64,000 nt of DNA. Origin: Burkholderia pyrrocinia. GTDB lineage: Bacteria; Pseudomonadota; Gammaproteobacteria; Burkholderiales; Burkholderiaceae. This document shows, piece by piece, positions 1 through 9,800 of the stretch (position 1 is the stretch's first letter; each line of letters starts with the position of its first letter). Where the stretch lies: NCBI RefSeq assembly GCF_001028665.1, contig NZ_CP011504.1:1798001-1862000 (forward strand), in the 5' to 3' direction. The notes under the pieces are model-generated. The model was given only the letters and a program-made list of their open reading frames with translations. It was not told the DNA's origin and did no database searches. Both the position numbers and the translations under genes were made by a program.

Positions 1-2
1 GC

Positions 3-269
3 ACCGGGTCCGGCGTTCCGCGGTGGCGCGCGATGATCGACCGGTCGAAACAGGCCTGCGCGGCGGAGTTGAAGCGTTTTCGCGTGAACGGCAATGTCTG
101 GATCGCTGCAGACGAGATGCCGACCGGTGTCGACGTGCCGATGGCGTGGCGCGAATTGCTGACCGCACCTGACCATGCGCTTGCAGGTCGGCTGATGCGG
201 ATGTGGGCCGGCGTCGCCGATCGTTTGCCGGCCGTCGCGGAGTTCTTCCACACCGCCGACAGACGGTAA
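3..269 (+). CDS. Hypothetical protein, C-terminal part (runs off left edge)
   Basis: The frame is open from the left edge to a TAA at 267-269. An internal ATG at 33 has no obvious ribosome-binding site, so this is probably the C-terminal end (at least 88 residues) of a longer gene. The visible part is mixed alpha-helical with no transmembrane segment, signal or catalytic motif that I recognise. It lies about 320 bases upstream of the yfiRNB operon and is not evidently part of it. Function unknown. Confidence 0.5.
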   Translation, partial: TGSGVPRWRAMIDRSKQACAAELKRFRVNGNVWIAADEMPTGVDVPMAWRELLTAPDHALAGRLMRMWAGVADRLPAVAEFFHTADRR

Positions 270-590
270 CGCATGGCACCCCTAATGTGCCGCAAAACGA
301 TCCGGCGTGCCGCCGGAGAGCGTAGGAAGTTTGAGCTGGCCGCGCGTCCAATCCGCTGATCAATTTGCCGACGTCGAGACGGGGCCGACACCGGGTAGCG
401 CATTCGCCCGAATCATCGCGCACAGCGCCGATTCCGCATACTTTCCGATGTTTTTCGCGGGTGTTTCCCACTGGTTGGGCATGCGAATTTTTACCTAAGA
501 TGAAGCAATCGTGCGCGTGATACGGTGCCTGCTCGCGCACGGAGGGAGGCAGGAGGCAGCGCCGGAGCAACGCCAGCGGATGTTGCCATC
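270..590. other. Intergenic region upstream of yfiR
   Basis: This 320-base stretch holds no convincing gene. A 63-codon open frame at 307-498 lacks a ribosome-binding site and a recognisable product. The yfiRNB promoter should lie here. I see no perfect -35/-10 pair, although an AT-richer segment sits at about 480-510. Confidence 0.4.
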
Positions 591-1289
591 ATGGATGCAA
601 AAGTGTGCGCGGCGGCTACCGGTCTTGCGACTGCAACGACGCCAACGGGCGCGGCGACCATCGCCGCGCGCAAGACGTCCGGCCGGCCCGGCCGGGCTGC
701 TTCGCTGCGCCATGCGCTGATCGCAATCGTTTGCGTGTTGGGTGCGGCATCCGCGGTGCTCGTCGAGGATCCCGCCGATGCGGACGGCTCGCCCGACACC
801 ATGCGCATCGTCGCCACCGCGAGCCCCGCCGATCCCGCCGTTTCGTCACACGACTCCGCCGTGCGCCAGGTCGTGCTCGGCATCATCAGCTTCACGCGCT
901 GGCCGACGACGCCCGTTCGCCTGCATTTGTGCGTCACGGGCCGGCCCGACTACGCGCGCGGCCTGACCGACACGCTGCAGGCCGGCTCGACGCTGCTCGA
1001 CGTGCAGCGTGTCCGCTTCGACGATCCCTCGCTCGGCATGGCCTGCGACATCGTCTATATCGGCACCCTGAGCGACGTCGAGCGAACGCGGGTGAGAGCC
1101 GCGTTGGCCGGCCATCCGGTGCTGACCATCTCGGAACGCGATCCGTCCTGCACCGCAGGCAGCATGTTCTGTCTCAACGTCGACGGCGAACGCGTGTCGT
1201 TCGACATCAATCTCGACGCCGTGGCGCGCAGCGGCGTACGCGTGCATCCGAACGTGCTCAATCTCGCGCGACGGCCGGGGGCGCCATGA
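591..1289 (+). CDS. yfiR: YfiR-family periplasmic repressor of a diguanylate cyclase
   Basis: YfiR (DUF4154) proteins are periplasmic and hold the inner-membrane diguanylate cyclase YfiN inactive. Using ATG 591 gives 232 residues; a GTG at 525 in the same frame would add 22. A hydrophobic segment (LIAIVCVLGAASAVL) near residue 45 acts as signal or anchor. The YfiR core follows, with four cysteines (LCVTG, ACDI, PSC, MFC), as expected for the two disulfides of Pseudomonas YfiR, and a conserved ISERD stretch. The stop overlaps the yfiN start (ATGA), so the two genes are translationally coupled. The N-terminal extension before the signal is unusually long, so the true start is uncertain. Family call is firm from sequence plus context. 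Confidence 0.85.
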   Translation: MDAKVCAAATGLATATTPTGAATIAARKTSGRPGRAASLRHALIAIVCVLGAASAVLVEDPADADGSPDTMRIVATASPADPAVSSHDSAVRQVVLGIISFTRWPTTPVRLHLCVTGRPDYARGLTDTLQAGSTLLDVQRVRFDDPSLGMACDIVYIGTLSDVERTRVRAALAGHPVLTISERDPSCTAGSMFCLNVDGERVSFDINLDAVARSGVRVHPNVLNLARRPGAP

Positions 1290-2554
1290 GTCGGTTCGCG
1301 CCTCACTTTTCCCCCTCGCGGGTGTCGCGCCCGACGCTGCAAAGCGTGTTGCGCCGCGCGCACCTGCGCCTTGCGTTCGTCGCCGTCGCGATGGCCGCCG
1401 TGTCGTTGATCGTGGTCGCCGTGATCGCGTTGCGGGCCTATGCCGGCAACAACCTGAACCTGCTGGCGCGATCGCTCGGTTATACGGTCGAGGCGGCGCT
1501 CGTGTTCGGCGACCGCGTCGCGGCGAACGAGGCGATCGGGTTGATCGCCGGCGATGAGGACGTCGCGCAGGTGGTCGTCACGGACAGCAATGGCCAGCTG
1601 TTCGCGACGTGGCAGTTGCCTGCCGGCAGCCAGATCGCGCGGCTTGAGCGCGTCGTCGCCGACCTTGCGCTGCCCGGGCCCGTGACGGTTCCGGTGATGC
1701 ACGACGGCATCATCGTCGGCCACGTCGTCGTGCGCGGCCGCGGGCACCAGTTCTTCGGCTTCCTGCTCGGCGGCGTCGGCGGCATTCTCGGCGGCCTGGC
1801 CGTCAGCGTGTTCGGCGCGTATGTCAGCTCGAAGCGTCTGCTGCGCAACATCGTTTCGCCGCTGCGCGCGCTGGCCGGCGTGGCGCACGCCGTACGGCGC
1901 GACCGTGCGTTCGCGCGACGGGTCGCGCCCGTGCCGATCGCCGAACTGAACGAGCTCGGCGACGACTTCAATGCGTTGCTCGACGAATTCGAAGACTGGC
2001 AGAACACGCTGCGCGACGAGAACGCGTCGCTCGAACACAAGGCGACGCACGATGCGCTCACGGGCCTGCCCAACCGCGTGCAGTTCGAGTCGCGCCTTGC
2101 GCTTGCGCTCAGCGAAGCCAGGGCGACGGGCCAGCGGGTCGGCATCCTGTATCTGGACTGCGACCGCTTCAAGGAGATCAACGATTGCTTCGGCCACGAC
2201 GCCGGCGACGCGGTGCTGATCGACATCGCGGCGCGGCTGCGCGCGCAGGTGCGCGAGGCCGATCTGGTCGCCCGGCTGGGCGGCGACGAATTCGCGGTGA
2301 TGCTGTCGGCTGTGCGCGAAGCGGGCAGCGTATGTCGCATCGCCGACGAGATATTGTCCGGCATGGCGCCGTCGATCGAACTGTTCGACGGCCGCATGGT
2401 GGCCACCATGATGAGTGCCGGCGTTGCGCTGTATCCCGACCACGCGTCGGACGCGGGCGGCTTGCTGCGCGCGGCGGATGCGGCGATGTACCGGGCCAAG
2501 CGCACTCGGCCAGGCTCGTGGCAGTTGGCTGAAAGTGTCGCAGGACCGGTTTGA
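1286..2554 (+). CDS. yfiN: YfiN/TpbB-like membrane diguanylate cyclase
   Basis: This 422-residue protein makes cyclic di-GMP from two GTP. A transmembrane helix (about residues 30-55) leads into a periplasmic sensor domain beginning near GNNLNLLARS. A second membrane helix (GGVGGILGGLAVSVFGAY) and a HAMP-like linker follow, then the cyclase domain. GGDEF is intact at residues 332-336. A product-inhibition I-site (READ) lies five residues before it, so both catalysis and feedback inhibition should be possible. The start is ATG 1286, overlapping the yfiR stop. In the characterised YfiBNR system, YfiR binds the periplasmic domain and YfiB relieves that repression. The gene order here is the same (R, N, B). 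Confidence 0.9.
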   Translation: MSRFAPHFSPSRVSRPTLQSVLRRAHLRLAFVAVAMAAVSLIVVAVIALRAYAGNNLNLLARSLGYTVEAALVFGDRVAANEAIGLIAGDEDVAQVVVTDSNGQLFATWQLPAGSQIARLERVVADLALPGPVTVPVMHDGIIVGHVVVRGRGHQFFGFLLGGVGGILGGLAVSVFGAYVSSKRLLRNIVSPLRALAGVAHAVRRDRAFARRVAPVPIAELNELGDDFNALLDEFEDWQNTLRDENASLEHKATHDALTGLPNRVQFESRLALALSEARATGQRVGILYLDCDRFKEINDCFGHDAGDAVLIDIAARLRAQVREADLVARLGGDEFAVMLSAVREAGSVCRIADEILSGMAPSIELFDGRMVATMMSAGVALYPDHASDAGGLLRAADAAMYRAKRTRPGSWQLAESVAGPV

Positions 2555-2641
2555 TGCCGATCGCTTCGCGCTGCGGGCGAGGCCGCGGCAGCGGATCACA
2601 AAAAGCGCGCCCGACGCGGGCGCCCTCGAAGGGGATGTGAG

Positions 2642-3151
2642 ATGAACAACTCGTTTCCTGTGAGCACGGGGCGGATGTGCGTCACGAGCGCGCTGCTGCT
2701 GTGTTTGCTGCTGGGGGGCTGCAAGGCGCCGCCGCTTCATCGTGGGCTGACGCAGACGCAGGTCACGACGCTCAAGTCGGCCGGTTTCCACGAGACCGAG
2801 GAGGGTTTCGAGTTCGGCTCGACCGGACCGATCCTGTTCGATTTCGATCGATATAACCTCAAGCCCGATGTGCGGCGGATCGTCGAACGGATCGGGCGCA
2901 CGCTCAGGTCGGCGGGGATCAACGGGGTGCGGGTTTATGGGTACTCGGATCAGGAGGGGGCGGATGATTACGACTTCGAGTTGTCCAAGCGGCGTGCCGA
3001 GGTCGTGGCGATAGAACTCGTCGACGTCGGGCTGGATGGGAAGCGCATTGCGGTTGTCGGTAGAGGGAAGCGCGACCCGGTGGGCGACAACCGTACGCCG
3101 GCCGGCAGGATGCAGAATCGGAGGGCAGCGATTGTGGTTTCGCCGAGGTGA
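2642..3151 (+). CDS. yfiB: YfiB-like OmpA-family outer-membrane lipoprotein
   Basis: A 169-residue lipoprotein. The signal peptide ends in a lipobox (LLGGC), so the mature protein begins at that Cys and is probably sorted to the outer membrane. The C-terminal OmpA/Pal-like domain contains the YGYSDQEG strand and the NRTPAGRMQNRR segment that binds peptidoglycan. In the known system, envelope-anchored YfiB sequesters YfiR and so frees YfiN. It is 87 bases after yfiN and preceded by a GGGG-rich ribosome-binding site. It completes the yfiRNB operon. The alternative, a generic Pal-like lipoprotein, is unlikely given its position. Confidence 0.88.
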   Translation: MNNSFPVSTGRMCVTSALLLCLLLGGCKAPPLHRGLTQTQVTTLKSAGFHETEEGFEFGSTGPILFDFDRYNLKPDVRRIVERIGRTLRSAGINGVRVYGYSDQEGADDYDFELSKRRAEVVAIELVDVGLDGKRIAVVGRGKRDPVGDNRTPAGRMQNRRAAIVVSPR

Positions 3152-3235
3152 CGTTCCTGGCGGGATGGCAGCGTCCGGCGATGCGTATCGCGTATTGGTG
3201 TGCAGCGATTGGCCGCAATCGGAAGGAGACGAAAC

Positions 3236-3883
3236 ATGAGGTGGGCCACCGTCACGGAACTGAACAGCCTCATTCCGCTACCCGCCGGGTATGCGTTCTA
3301 GCAGTTGAGCCGCAGCCAGATTCCGGATCTCACGACGAAAGTCCGGCAATGGCACCCGGACATCGGGATTGGCGCCGGCAGTTGCTACGTCCGGGAACAG
3401 TTCTATCTCGACAAGACCTTCCTGGCGAATGAGGCTGAACGGGACGTCTACGTTCTGTTGATCAAGTTCGCCGACGAGATCGTCGGCATGTGGTCTTACG
3501 AGCGTGAACCCGATGCGCTGTCGATCTATGGGCGGCTATTGATCGTGGCGCCGGAGCACCGTGGCTCGAAGCTGGCCCTGAGCTGCATGTCCGGTACCGA
3601 ACGCATTTGTCGAACCTGCGGCGCCGAGTTCGTCTACACGATGGCGACGCTGAAAGTGCCGCACATGCAGGTCGCACTGGAACGCGCCGGCTATCTGCTG
3701 GTTGGTTTCGCGCCTGGCTACGACCGGGAGATCGGGAGCGATGGTGCCGTGAAGCGGATATTCGAGGCCGTCTATGGCAAGGTTCTCGTTGCTGACGAAG
3801 ACATGCTGCGCCCCGACCCGGCGAATCTCACACCGAAGGCGAAGGCGCTTTTCGACCTGATGTTTCCGATCGCCGCGCCATAG
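3236..3883 (+). pseudogene. GNAT-type N-acetyltransferase, interrupted by in-frame TAG
   Basis: Translation from ATG 3236, which has a strong ribosome-binding site (AAGGAG, 8 bases upstream), gives 21 residues and then hits TAG at 3299-3301. The same frame stays open without a shift to TAG 3881-3883. The downstream part reads as an acetyltransferase-like protein with an acetyl-CoA-binding-type segment (VAPEHRGSKLALSCM) and a C-terminal half typical of GNAT proteins. The leading 21 residues look like the natural N-terminus of the same family. A TTG at 3305 directly after the stop could restart translation (192 residues), but without a ribosome-binding site of its own. Either a recently inactivated gene, a sequencing error, or suppressed by readthrough. 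Confidence 0.7.
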
Positions 3884-4257
3884 GCAAGGGCGCTGCGTGT
3901 CGTAGGCGTATGAGCGTCTGCTCGGTACAAGCCGCGGACCTTCATGTTCTTGTCATGTGGACGGATCGTCGGCTGGAGCAGTCGTTGGCGACTGGAAGCT
4001 GCTCGATAAAGTCCGGATGGGGCTTTCATTTGCCCGAATAGAACGGTTCCGCCCGTTTTTTAACTCCCCATTGCCATTCCTTCCCCGCGGGCAAGCCTGC
4101 CCTGGCGCCCAGCCGCTGGTCTGGTTTTCCGAGTTTCAGGGCCCGAACGAAAACGTTTGCCGGTGTCTTTCGCATGGTCGGAATTTGTCCTACATTATCG
4201 GGGCTTCGGGCCGGCCAGACGGCCCACGGAACCTGAGATCACACGCAAGGAACAAGA
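3884..4257. other. Intergenic region upstream of the type VI cassette
   Basis: No gene is supported in these 374 bases. It is locally AT-richer (about 4050-4090 and 4170-4200), so the promoter of the vgrG-eag-rhs transcript most likely lies here. An AAGGAA ribosome-binding site sits just before vgrG. Confidence 0.4.
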
Positions 4258-6396
4258 ATGAGTTTCGCTCCGAACGGGGGTATTCCCAATGGTTTGGGCG
4301 GCGGCGCGCTCGGCTCCTTGAGCGCGCTCGGCGGCCTGGCAGGGCCGATCGCCTCGAGTGTTGCCGGGAGCCTCGGGCCGCTCGCGGGCCTGGCCGGGCA
4401 CGTCGACACCGTCCAGCGTGCGATGCAGCTCGCACAGACCGGCTTCTCGCTGATGGACAAGACGCCCGGCGCGGTTGCCGAAGCGATCAACGGCGCCGCC
4501 AACCCCGCGCGCCTGACCCAGCTCAATCGTTACGTCACGCTCGATACGCCGCTCGGCCCGGATGTGCTGCTGGTCAGCGCCGCCGTCGTCGACGAGTACG
4601 TGAACCGGTTGCCGGAAATCCACCTCGACCTGCTGTCGCATCGCCACGACCTGCGCCCCGACGACCTGATCGGCCAGCAGGTCAAGATTCGATTCGATCA
4701 GCAGGCGCGCCTGTCGACACTTGAACGCGTCGTTGCATCGGGTGCCGGCGAGAACGACCGTTATTTCGACGGCTACGTCGCGTCGTTCGACCGCGCCGGC
4801 AATCCCGGGAATGTCACGCAGTACCACCTGACGGCGGTGCCGTGGTTCTGGTTCCTGACGCGCTCGACCGACTGCCGGATTTTCCAGAACAAGACCGCGC
4901 AGGACATCCTCGCCGAGATTTTCCAGGAGCACGGATTCTCCGACTTCGTGTTCGACATCCGGACGAACCAGAAACCGCTCGAATACGTGGTGATGTACCA
5001 GGAGTCCTACTACAACTTCTGTGCGCGGTTGATGGAGCAGGAAGGGCTGGTCTGGACGCACCGCTACGAGAAGGACAAGCACATGCTTGTGATCGGCGAC
5101 ACGAATTTGCTGTTCCGCCCGATCGACGGGCTGGCAACCGTGCCGTTCGCCGCCACCGAGGCGAGCGAGGACAGCGGCATCGACCAGTTGCACGAAGGCC
5201 GGCGCTTTGGCGTCGGCAAGGTCACGTTCCGCGACTTCAATCACCAGAATCCGTCGTCGCCGCTGATGCTGGTGGAAGCCGGCCCGCAGAACCTCAAGCA
5301 CGCGCGGCTCGACTCGACCGAGCGGTTCGAGCACCAGTCGCTGTACGACCACGGCGACGACGGCAACCGTTATGCCCGTTTTGCGATGGAGGCCGAGGAG
5401 GCGCAGGCCCATCGCTATACCGGCGGCGGCTACGCATGGCGCATGACGACCGCCGGCGCCGTCAACGTGGCCAATCACCCGGTCCTCGAGAACAACCAGG
5501 AATACGTGATCCTGCACGTGCGTCACGAGGCGGTGAACGACTACACGCAGCACAGCGCAAAGCTGCCGTACCGCAACAGCTTCGCGTTGCTGCCGAAGAA
5601 GATTCCGTACCGCGCGCCGCGCGGCACGCCGAAACCGGTGATTCACGGCACGCAGTCGGCGATCGTCGTCGGTCCGAAGGGCGAGGAAATCTACACCAAC
5701 GGGAGCGCCGTGAAGGTGCATTTCCCGTGGGACCGGCGCGGCAAGAAGGATGGATCCGACTCGATGTGGGTGCGCGTGTCGCAGCCGTGGGCGGGCGATG
5801 GCTGGGGCGCGGCCGCGATTCCGCGGATCAAGCAGGAAGTGCTCGTGGCGTTCAATCAGGGCGATCCGGATAACCCGGTGATCGTGGGCCGCGTGTTCAA
5901 CGGCGAGCAAGGCAATCCGTACCACGGTGCGGCCGGCCAGACGATGGGGATCAAGAGCCAGACGCACAAGGGGCAGGGCTCGAACGAGATCCGCATGACC
6001 GACACGAACGGCATGCAGGAATTCTTCATGCACGCCCAGAAAGACATGAACACCGTGGTCGAGAACAGCGAGACGCACAAGGTGCTGGGGCCGATGCGTA
6101 CCGTCCTGGTGGCGACGGGCAGCGAAGAAAAGCAGATTCCGCAGGGCAACCTGACCGAGACGATCGCCGAGAAGCGGAGCACCACCGCGACCACGGTCGA
6201 GGTGACGACGCCTGCCAAGGATGGCGGCGGCGGCACGCAGGTCTACGTGGCCGAGCGCGGCATCCTGCTGAAGGTGCAGGACAGCTCGATCTCGCTCGCG
6301 CCCGAAGGCATTCGCCTCGAGCACAAGGGCTCCGTGATCCTGATGACCGACGACGGCGTGATGGTCAACGGCCAGCGCATCGATCTCAACAAATAA
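4258..6396 (+). CDS. vgrG: Type VI secretion system tip protein VgrG
   Basis: This 712-residue protein forms the trimeric spike at the tip of the type VI secretion tube. After a Gly/Ala/Leu-rich leader of about 80 residues comes the phage gp27-like base (from about TQLNRYVTLDTPLGPDVLL), then the gp5-like OB-fold and needle region (HFPWDRRGKKDGSDSMWVRV, with the VgrG-typical GWG and VGRVFNG segments). A DUF2345-type C-terminal extension with repetitive beta strands ends in LMTDDGVMVNGQRI. No extra enzymatic domain is evident, so this VgrG probably serves as carrier for the Rhs effector encoded two genes downstream. No structural T6SS genes (tss) are in the window, so it is an orphan vgrG locus. 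Confidence 0.95.
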   Translation: MSFAPNGGIPNGLGGGALGSLSALGGLAGPIASSVAGSLGPLAGLAGHVDTVQRAMQLAQTGFSLMDKTPGAVAEAINGAANPARLTQLNRYVTLDTPLGPDVLLVSAAVVDEYVNRLPEIHLDLLSHRHDLRPDDLIGQQVKIRFDQQARLSTLERVVASGAGENDRYFDGYVASFDRAGNPGNVTQYHLTAVPWFWFLTRSTDCRIFQNKTAQDILAEIFQEHGFSDFVFDIRTNQKPLEYVVMYQESYYNFCARLMEQEGLVWTHRYEKDKHMLVIGDTNLLFRPIDGLATVPFAATEASEDSGIDQLHEGRRFGVGKVTFRDFNHQNPSSPLMLVEAGPQNLKHARLDSTERFEHQSLYDHGDDGNRYARFAMEAEEAQAHRYTGGGYAWRMTTAGAVNVANHPVLENNQEYVILHVRHEAVNDYTQHSAKLPYRNSFALLPKKIPYRAPRGTPKPVIHGTQSAIVVGPKGEEIYTNGSAVKVHFPWDRRGKKDGSDSMWVRVSQPWAGDGWGAAAIPRIKQEVLVAFNQGDPDNPVIVGRVFNGEQGNPYHGAAGQTMGIKSQTHKGQGSNEIRMTDTNGMQEFFMHAQKDMNTVVENSETHKVLGPMRTVLVATGSEEKQIPQGNLTETIAEKRSTTATTVEVTTPAKDGGGGTQVYVAERGILLKVQDSSISLAPEGIRLEHKGSVILMTDDGVMVNGQRIDLNK

Positions 6397-6413
6397 CACG
6401 AACAAAACCAGCC

Positions 6414-6872
6414 ATGCACTACGCAATCCACGAAGGCACCTTCGAACTGCCGGACGCGGCGCTCGACCGCACCGTCAACATCCTCGTGATGCACGCCGGC
6501 CCCGGCGGCCTCAACCTCGTGATCGCCCGTGGGCGGCTGCGCGACGGGGAGGATATCGATGCGTTTGTCGCGCGCGAATGGGAAGTGGCGTCGCGCGATG
6601 CCAAGATGCTCACCGAGAAGGCGCGCCGGCCTGTGACGGTGGCGGGCCGCTCGGGCATCCAGATCGATTCCACGCACGAGCGGGATGGCCGGCTCTGGCA
6701 TCAACTGCAGACCATGTTCCCGTCGGACGACGCTGGCCGCGTGCTGGTGATGACGCTGACCAGCGCGGCACCGCTGACCGAAGAGCAGCAGGCGATCGCC
6801 GACCGGATGCTCGCCAGTTTCCAGCCGCGCGCGGCTCGACCGACCCTGCTCGGACCGGGTGACGCGTCGTGA
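6414..6872 (+). CDS. Eag/DcrB-like (DUF1795) T6SS effector chaperone
   Basis: A 152-residue cytoplasmic protein of the DUF1795/DcrB fold, opening with the typical strand MHYAIHEGTFELP and containing LVIARGRL and a C-terminal helix (EEQQAIADRMLASF). Family members bind the N-terminal transmembrane segments of PAAR-containing effectors and load them onto VgrG. It sits 17 bases after vgrG, and its TGA overlaps the GTG start of the rhs gene, which fits a dedicated chaperone for that effector. It has no signal peptide. Assignment is by family resemblance and position. Confidence 0.87.
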   Translation: MHYAIHEGTFELPDAALDRTVNILVMHAGPGGLNLVIARGRLRDGEDIDAFVAREWEVASRDAKMLTEKARRPVTVAGRSGIQIDSTHERDGRLWHQLQTMFPSDDAGRVLVMTLTSAAPLTEEQQAIADRMLASFQPRAARPTLLGPGDAS

Positions 6873-9800
6873 GCGCGGAAAACTTCGCGGCCGCGCGCTT
6901 CGAAGATCCGATCCAGCACACGTCGTTCCTGGGTGAGCTTGTCGGCACGGTCGGGTCGGTGGTCGGCGGTGCCATCGTCGGTGCATTGGTGGCGGAGGCG
7001 ATGGAGGGGCTGGTGTTCGTCGGCCTCGCTGCGCTCGAGATCGGCACGGCAGGGTTGGCGACGCCGCTCGTGATTGCGATCGGTGTGGGGGTGGCGGTCG
7101 GCTCGGGCGCGCTGATGGAAGCGAGCGGGATGAACGAGGCCATCGACGACGGCGCGAAAGCACTGGCCAATTCGATCGTGCCGCCCGAGATCAAAGGCAA
7201 GATCGCGAGCGGGTCGGGGAACGTTTACGTCAACAACAAGCCGGCGGCGCGGGCGGCGAAGCCGGGCGATCTCGATACCGTCGCTTGTACGGATCATCCT
7301 GGGCCTCAGATGATCGCCGATGGGTCGGGGAGCGTTTATATCAACGATCATCCGGCTGCGCGCGTTGGGGACAAGACGACATGTGACGGGACGATTGCTG
7401 AAGGTTCCGATAACGTTTTCATCGGCGGTGGTACGCAGCGGGTGCGGGACGTGAAGTCGGCTTCCCGGCTCGGATGGCTGGGGGCGGCGCTTGGTATTGC
7501 GCTGGCGGTTTGTGGCCGCGGGAAGATGAGCTGGGGGCAGTTTCTGAAAGGCAAGCTGCCTTGCCTCGCGATCAATTTTGCGGCCGGTGCCTTCGGTACG
7601 TGGCTCGGTAGTTTGGCGAGGCCGTCTGCGGGCCATCCGGTCAACGTCATTACCGGCGGCAAGATTCTCGACGGCACGGACGATACCGATTTCGCATTGC
7701 CCGGGCCACTACCGATCGTGTGGCGACGTTTTTACAGCAGTCACGATGATCGTGCAGACAGCCTGTTCGGGCCGGGCTGGAGCGTGCCGATCAGCGTTGA
7801 ACTGCGGCTTGCGCGTGAGCATGGCGAGATCACGTCGATCACGTATTGGGACGAGCAGGGGCGCGACATCGTGTTCCCGGCCGTGCCGCCGGGTGAGAGC
7901 CATTTCAGCGTGCCCGAAGGCATTTACCTGATCTGTACGGCCGGCGGCCATTACGTGGTTGAGACGGTCGATGGTTTGTATCGCGATTTCGGCCGTGCGC
8001 GTAGCGATGCGGACAACGAGACGCTCAAGCTGTGGCGTCTCGAGGATCGCAACGGTAACTGGATCGAGGTGGAGCAAGAGGCGGCCGATGAGGTTGTGCG
8101 GCCGGCTCGGCTGCATGACAGCGCCGGCCGCATGCTGACGCTGGTCTACGATAAATCGCAGCCGCGACGCATTGCCACGATTGAGCTGACTCGTGGTGTG
8201 GACGGTGAGCAACCCGACACGCTGGTGCGTTATGCGTACAACGATGCTGGCGAGTTGGTGGCCGTTACTGATCGCAGTGGCCATACTGCGCGACGCTTCG
8301 CGTACGAGCGCGGACTGATGGTCCAGCATACGTTGCGCGGTGGCTTGCAGTGCTTCTATGCGTGGGAGGGTGTCGGCCGTGACGCGCGGGTCGTGCGCCA
8401 CTGGACCGACGATGGTGAGGCGTACACGTTCAATACGGACCTTGCGCAGCGTGTGGTGGTGATCACCGACCAGATCGGCCGTGTTACGCAGTGGACGTGG
8501 AACGAGGATCAGCAGCCGACAAGCCATACGGATGCCGAAGGCCATGTGTGGTGGTTAGAGTGGAACGCGAAGCGGCAGTTGGTCAGCACGACCGATCCGG
8601 CTGGGAACACCACCCGCTTTGAATATGACGAGCGCGGGCGCCAGACCCAGCGCATCGACGCACTCGGTCAGGTTGAGCGCACCGAATGGAATGGGTACTA
8701 CGACTTGCCTGTCGCGGAAACCGATCCGACCAACTCGCGCTGGATCTACCGCTACGACGATCGCGGGAACCTGACGATGACGCGCGATCCGGCGGGCTTC
8801 GCGACTGAGTATCACCGGGACGAACGTGGGTTGGTGCATACGATTCGCGATGCGCGCGGCGGTTACAAGTTCCTGGAATGGAATGGCCGTGCGCAACTGA
8901 CCTCGTACACCGATTGCTCCGGCAAGATCACGCGGTTTGCATATGATGCACGTGGTGGGCTCGCGCGTGTGACCGATGCGGCTGGCCAGTCCACCGTGTA
9001 TGAAGCGGATGCGATGGGGCGTGTTACGGGGATCGGGATGGCCGACGGTGCCCGGCAGACGTTCCGTTACGATGCGGCCGGGCGTCTCGTCGAAGTTGTA
9101 GACCCGAATAACCGCAGCACACGCTATGAGATCAATGCGCGTGGACTGCTGCTGTCGCGAACTGACGCGGCTGATCGGGTCGTGCGGTTCGGCTACGACG
9201 ATGCGTTCCGGCTCGCGAGTTTGACCAATGAGAACCGTGAGTCTTATCGCTTCCGTTACGACCGACGTGATCTTCTGAGCGAAGAGGTTGGGCTGGACGG
9301 TAGCGTCCGCTCGTATGAGTACGATGCTCGTGGACTGGGCATCGGGCTTAGAGAGGGAAAACTCCAGACTAGCTATGAGCGCGACGCGCTCGGGCGGCTG
9401 GCGGCAAAGGCATCCGCGCGCGAACGCTGCGAATACCTGTATGACAAGGCGAGCCGTATTGCGTCCGGTGAACTGTACGCACTCACGGCCCGCGGCCCGT
9501 CGCTGAAGAATCGGGTCAACCTGAAGTACGACGCGCGCGGTGAGGTGCTCGAGGAGTACACACCGACCGGCTGGCTCGTGCACACTTACGACGAGCTTGG
9601 CAACCGAGTTAGTACGACGATCTCGGGCGAACGGACAATCGACTGGCTGCATTACGGTTCGGGACATGTGCACCAGATCCGTGTCGATGGCGCGGCGATC
9701 ACAGACATCGAACGGGACGATCTGCATCGAGAAGTGCTGCGCACACAGGGCAGACTGACCAGCCAATTCGGACATGACGCCGTCGGACGCCGTGCGCGAG

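Noticed and set aside
307..498. 63-codon open frame before yfiR
   Set aside because: No ribosome-binding site, no family, lies in probable promoter region.
1055..2791. 578-codon open frame on the minus strand across yfiN/yfiB
   Set aside because: Antisense to genes with clear motifs; its product is Arg/His-rich and of the type produced by GC-rich third-position bias.
4195..6426. 743-codon minus-strand open frame across vgrG
   Set aside because: Exact antisense of VgrG with no recognisable domain; codon-bias artefact.
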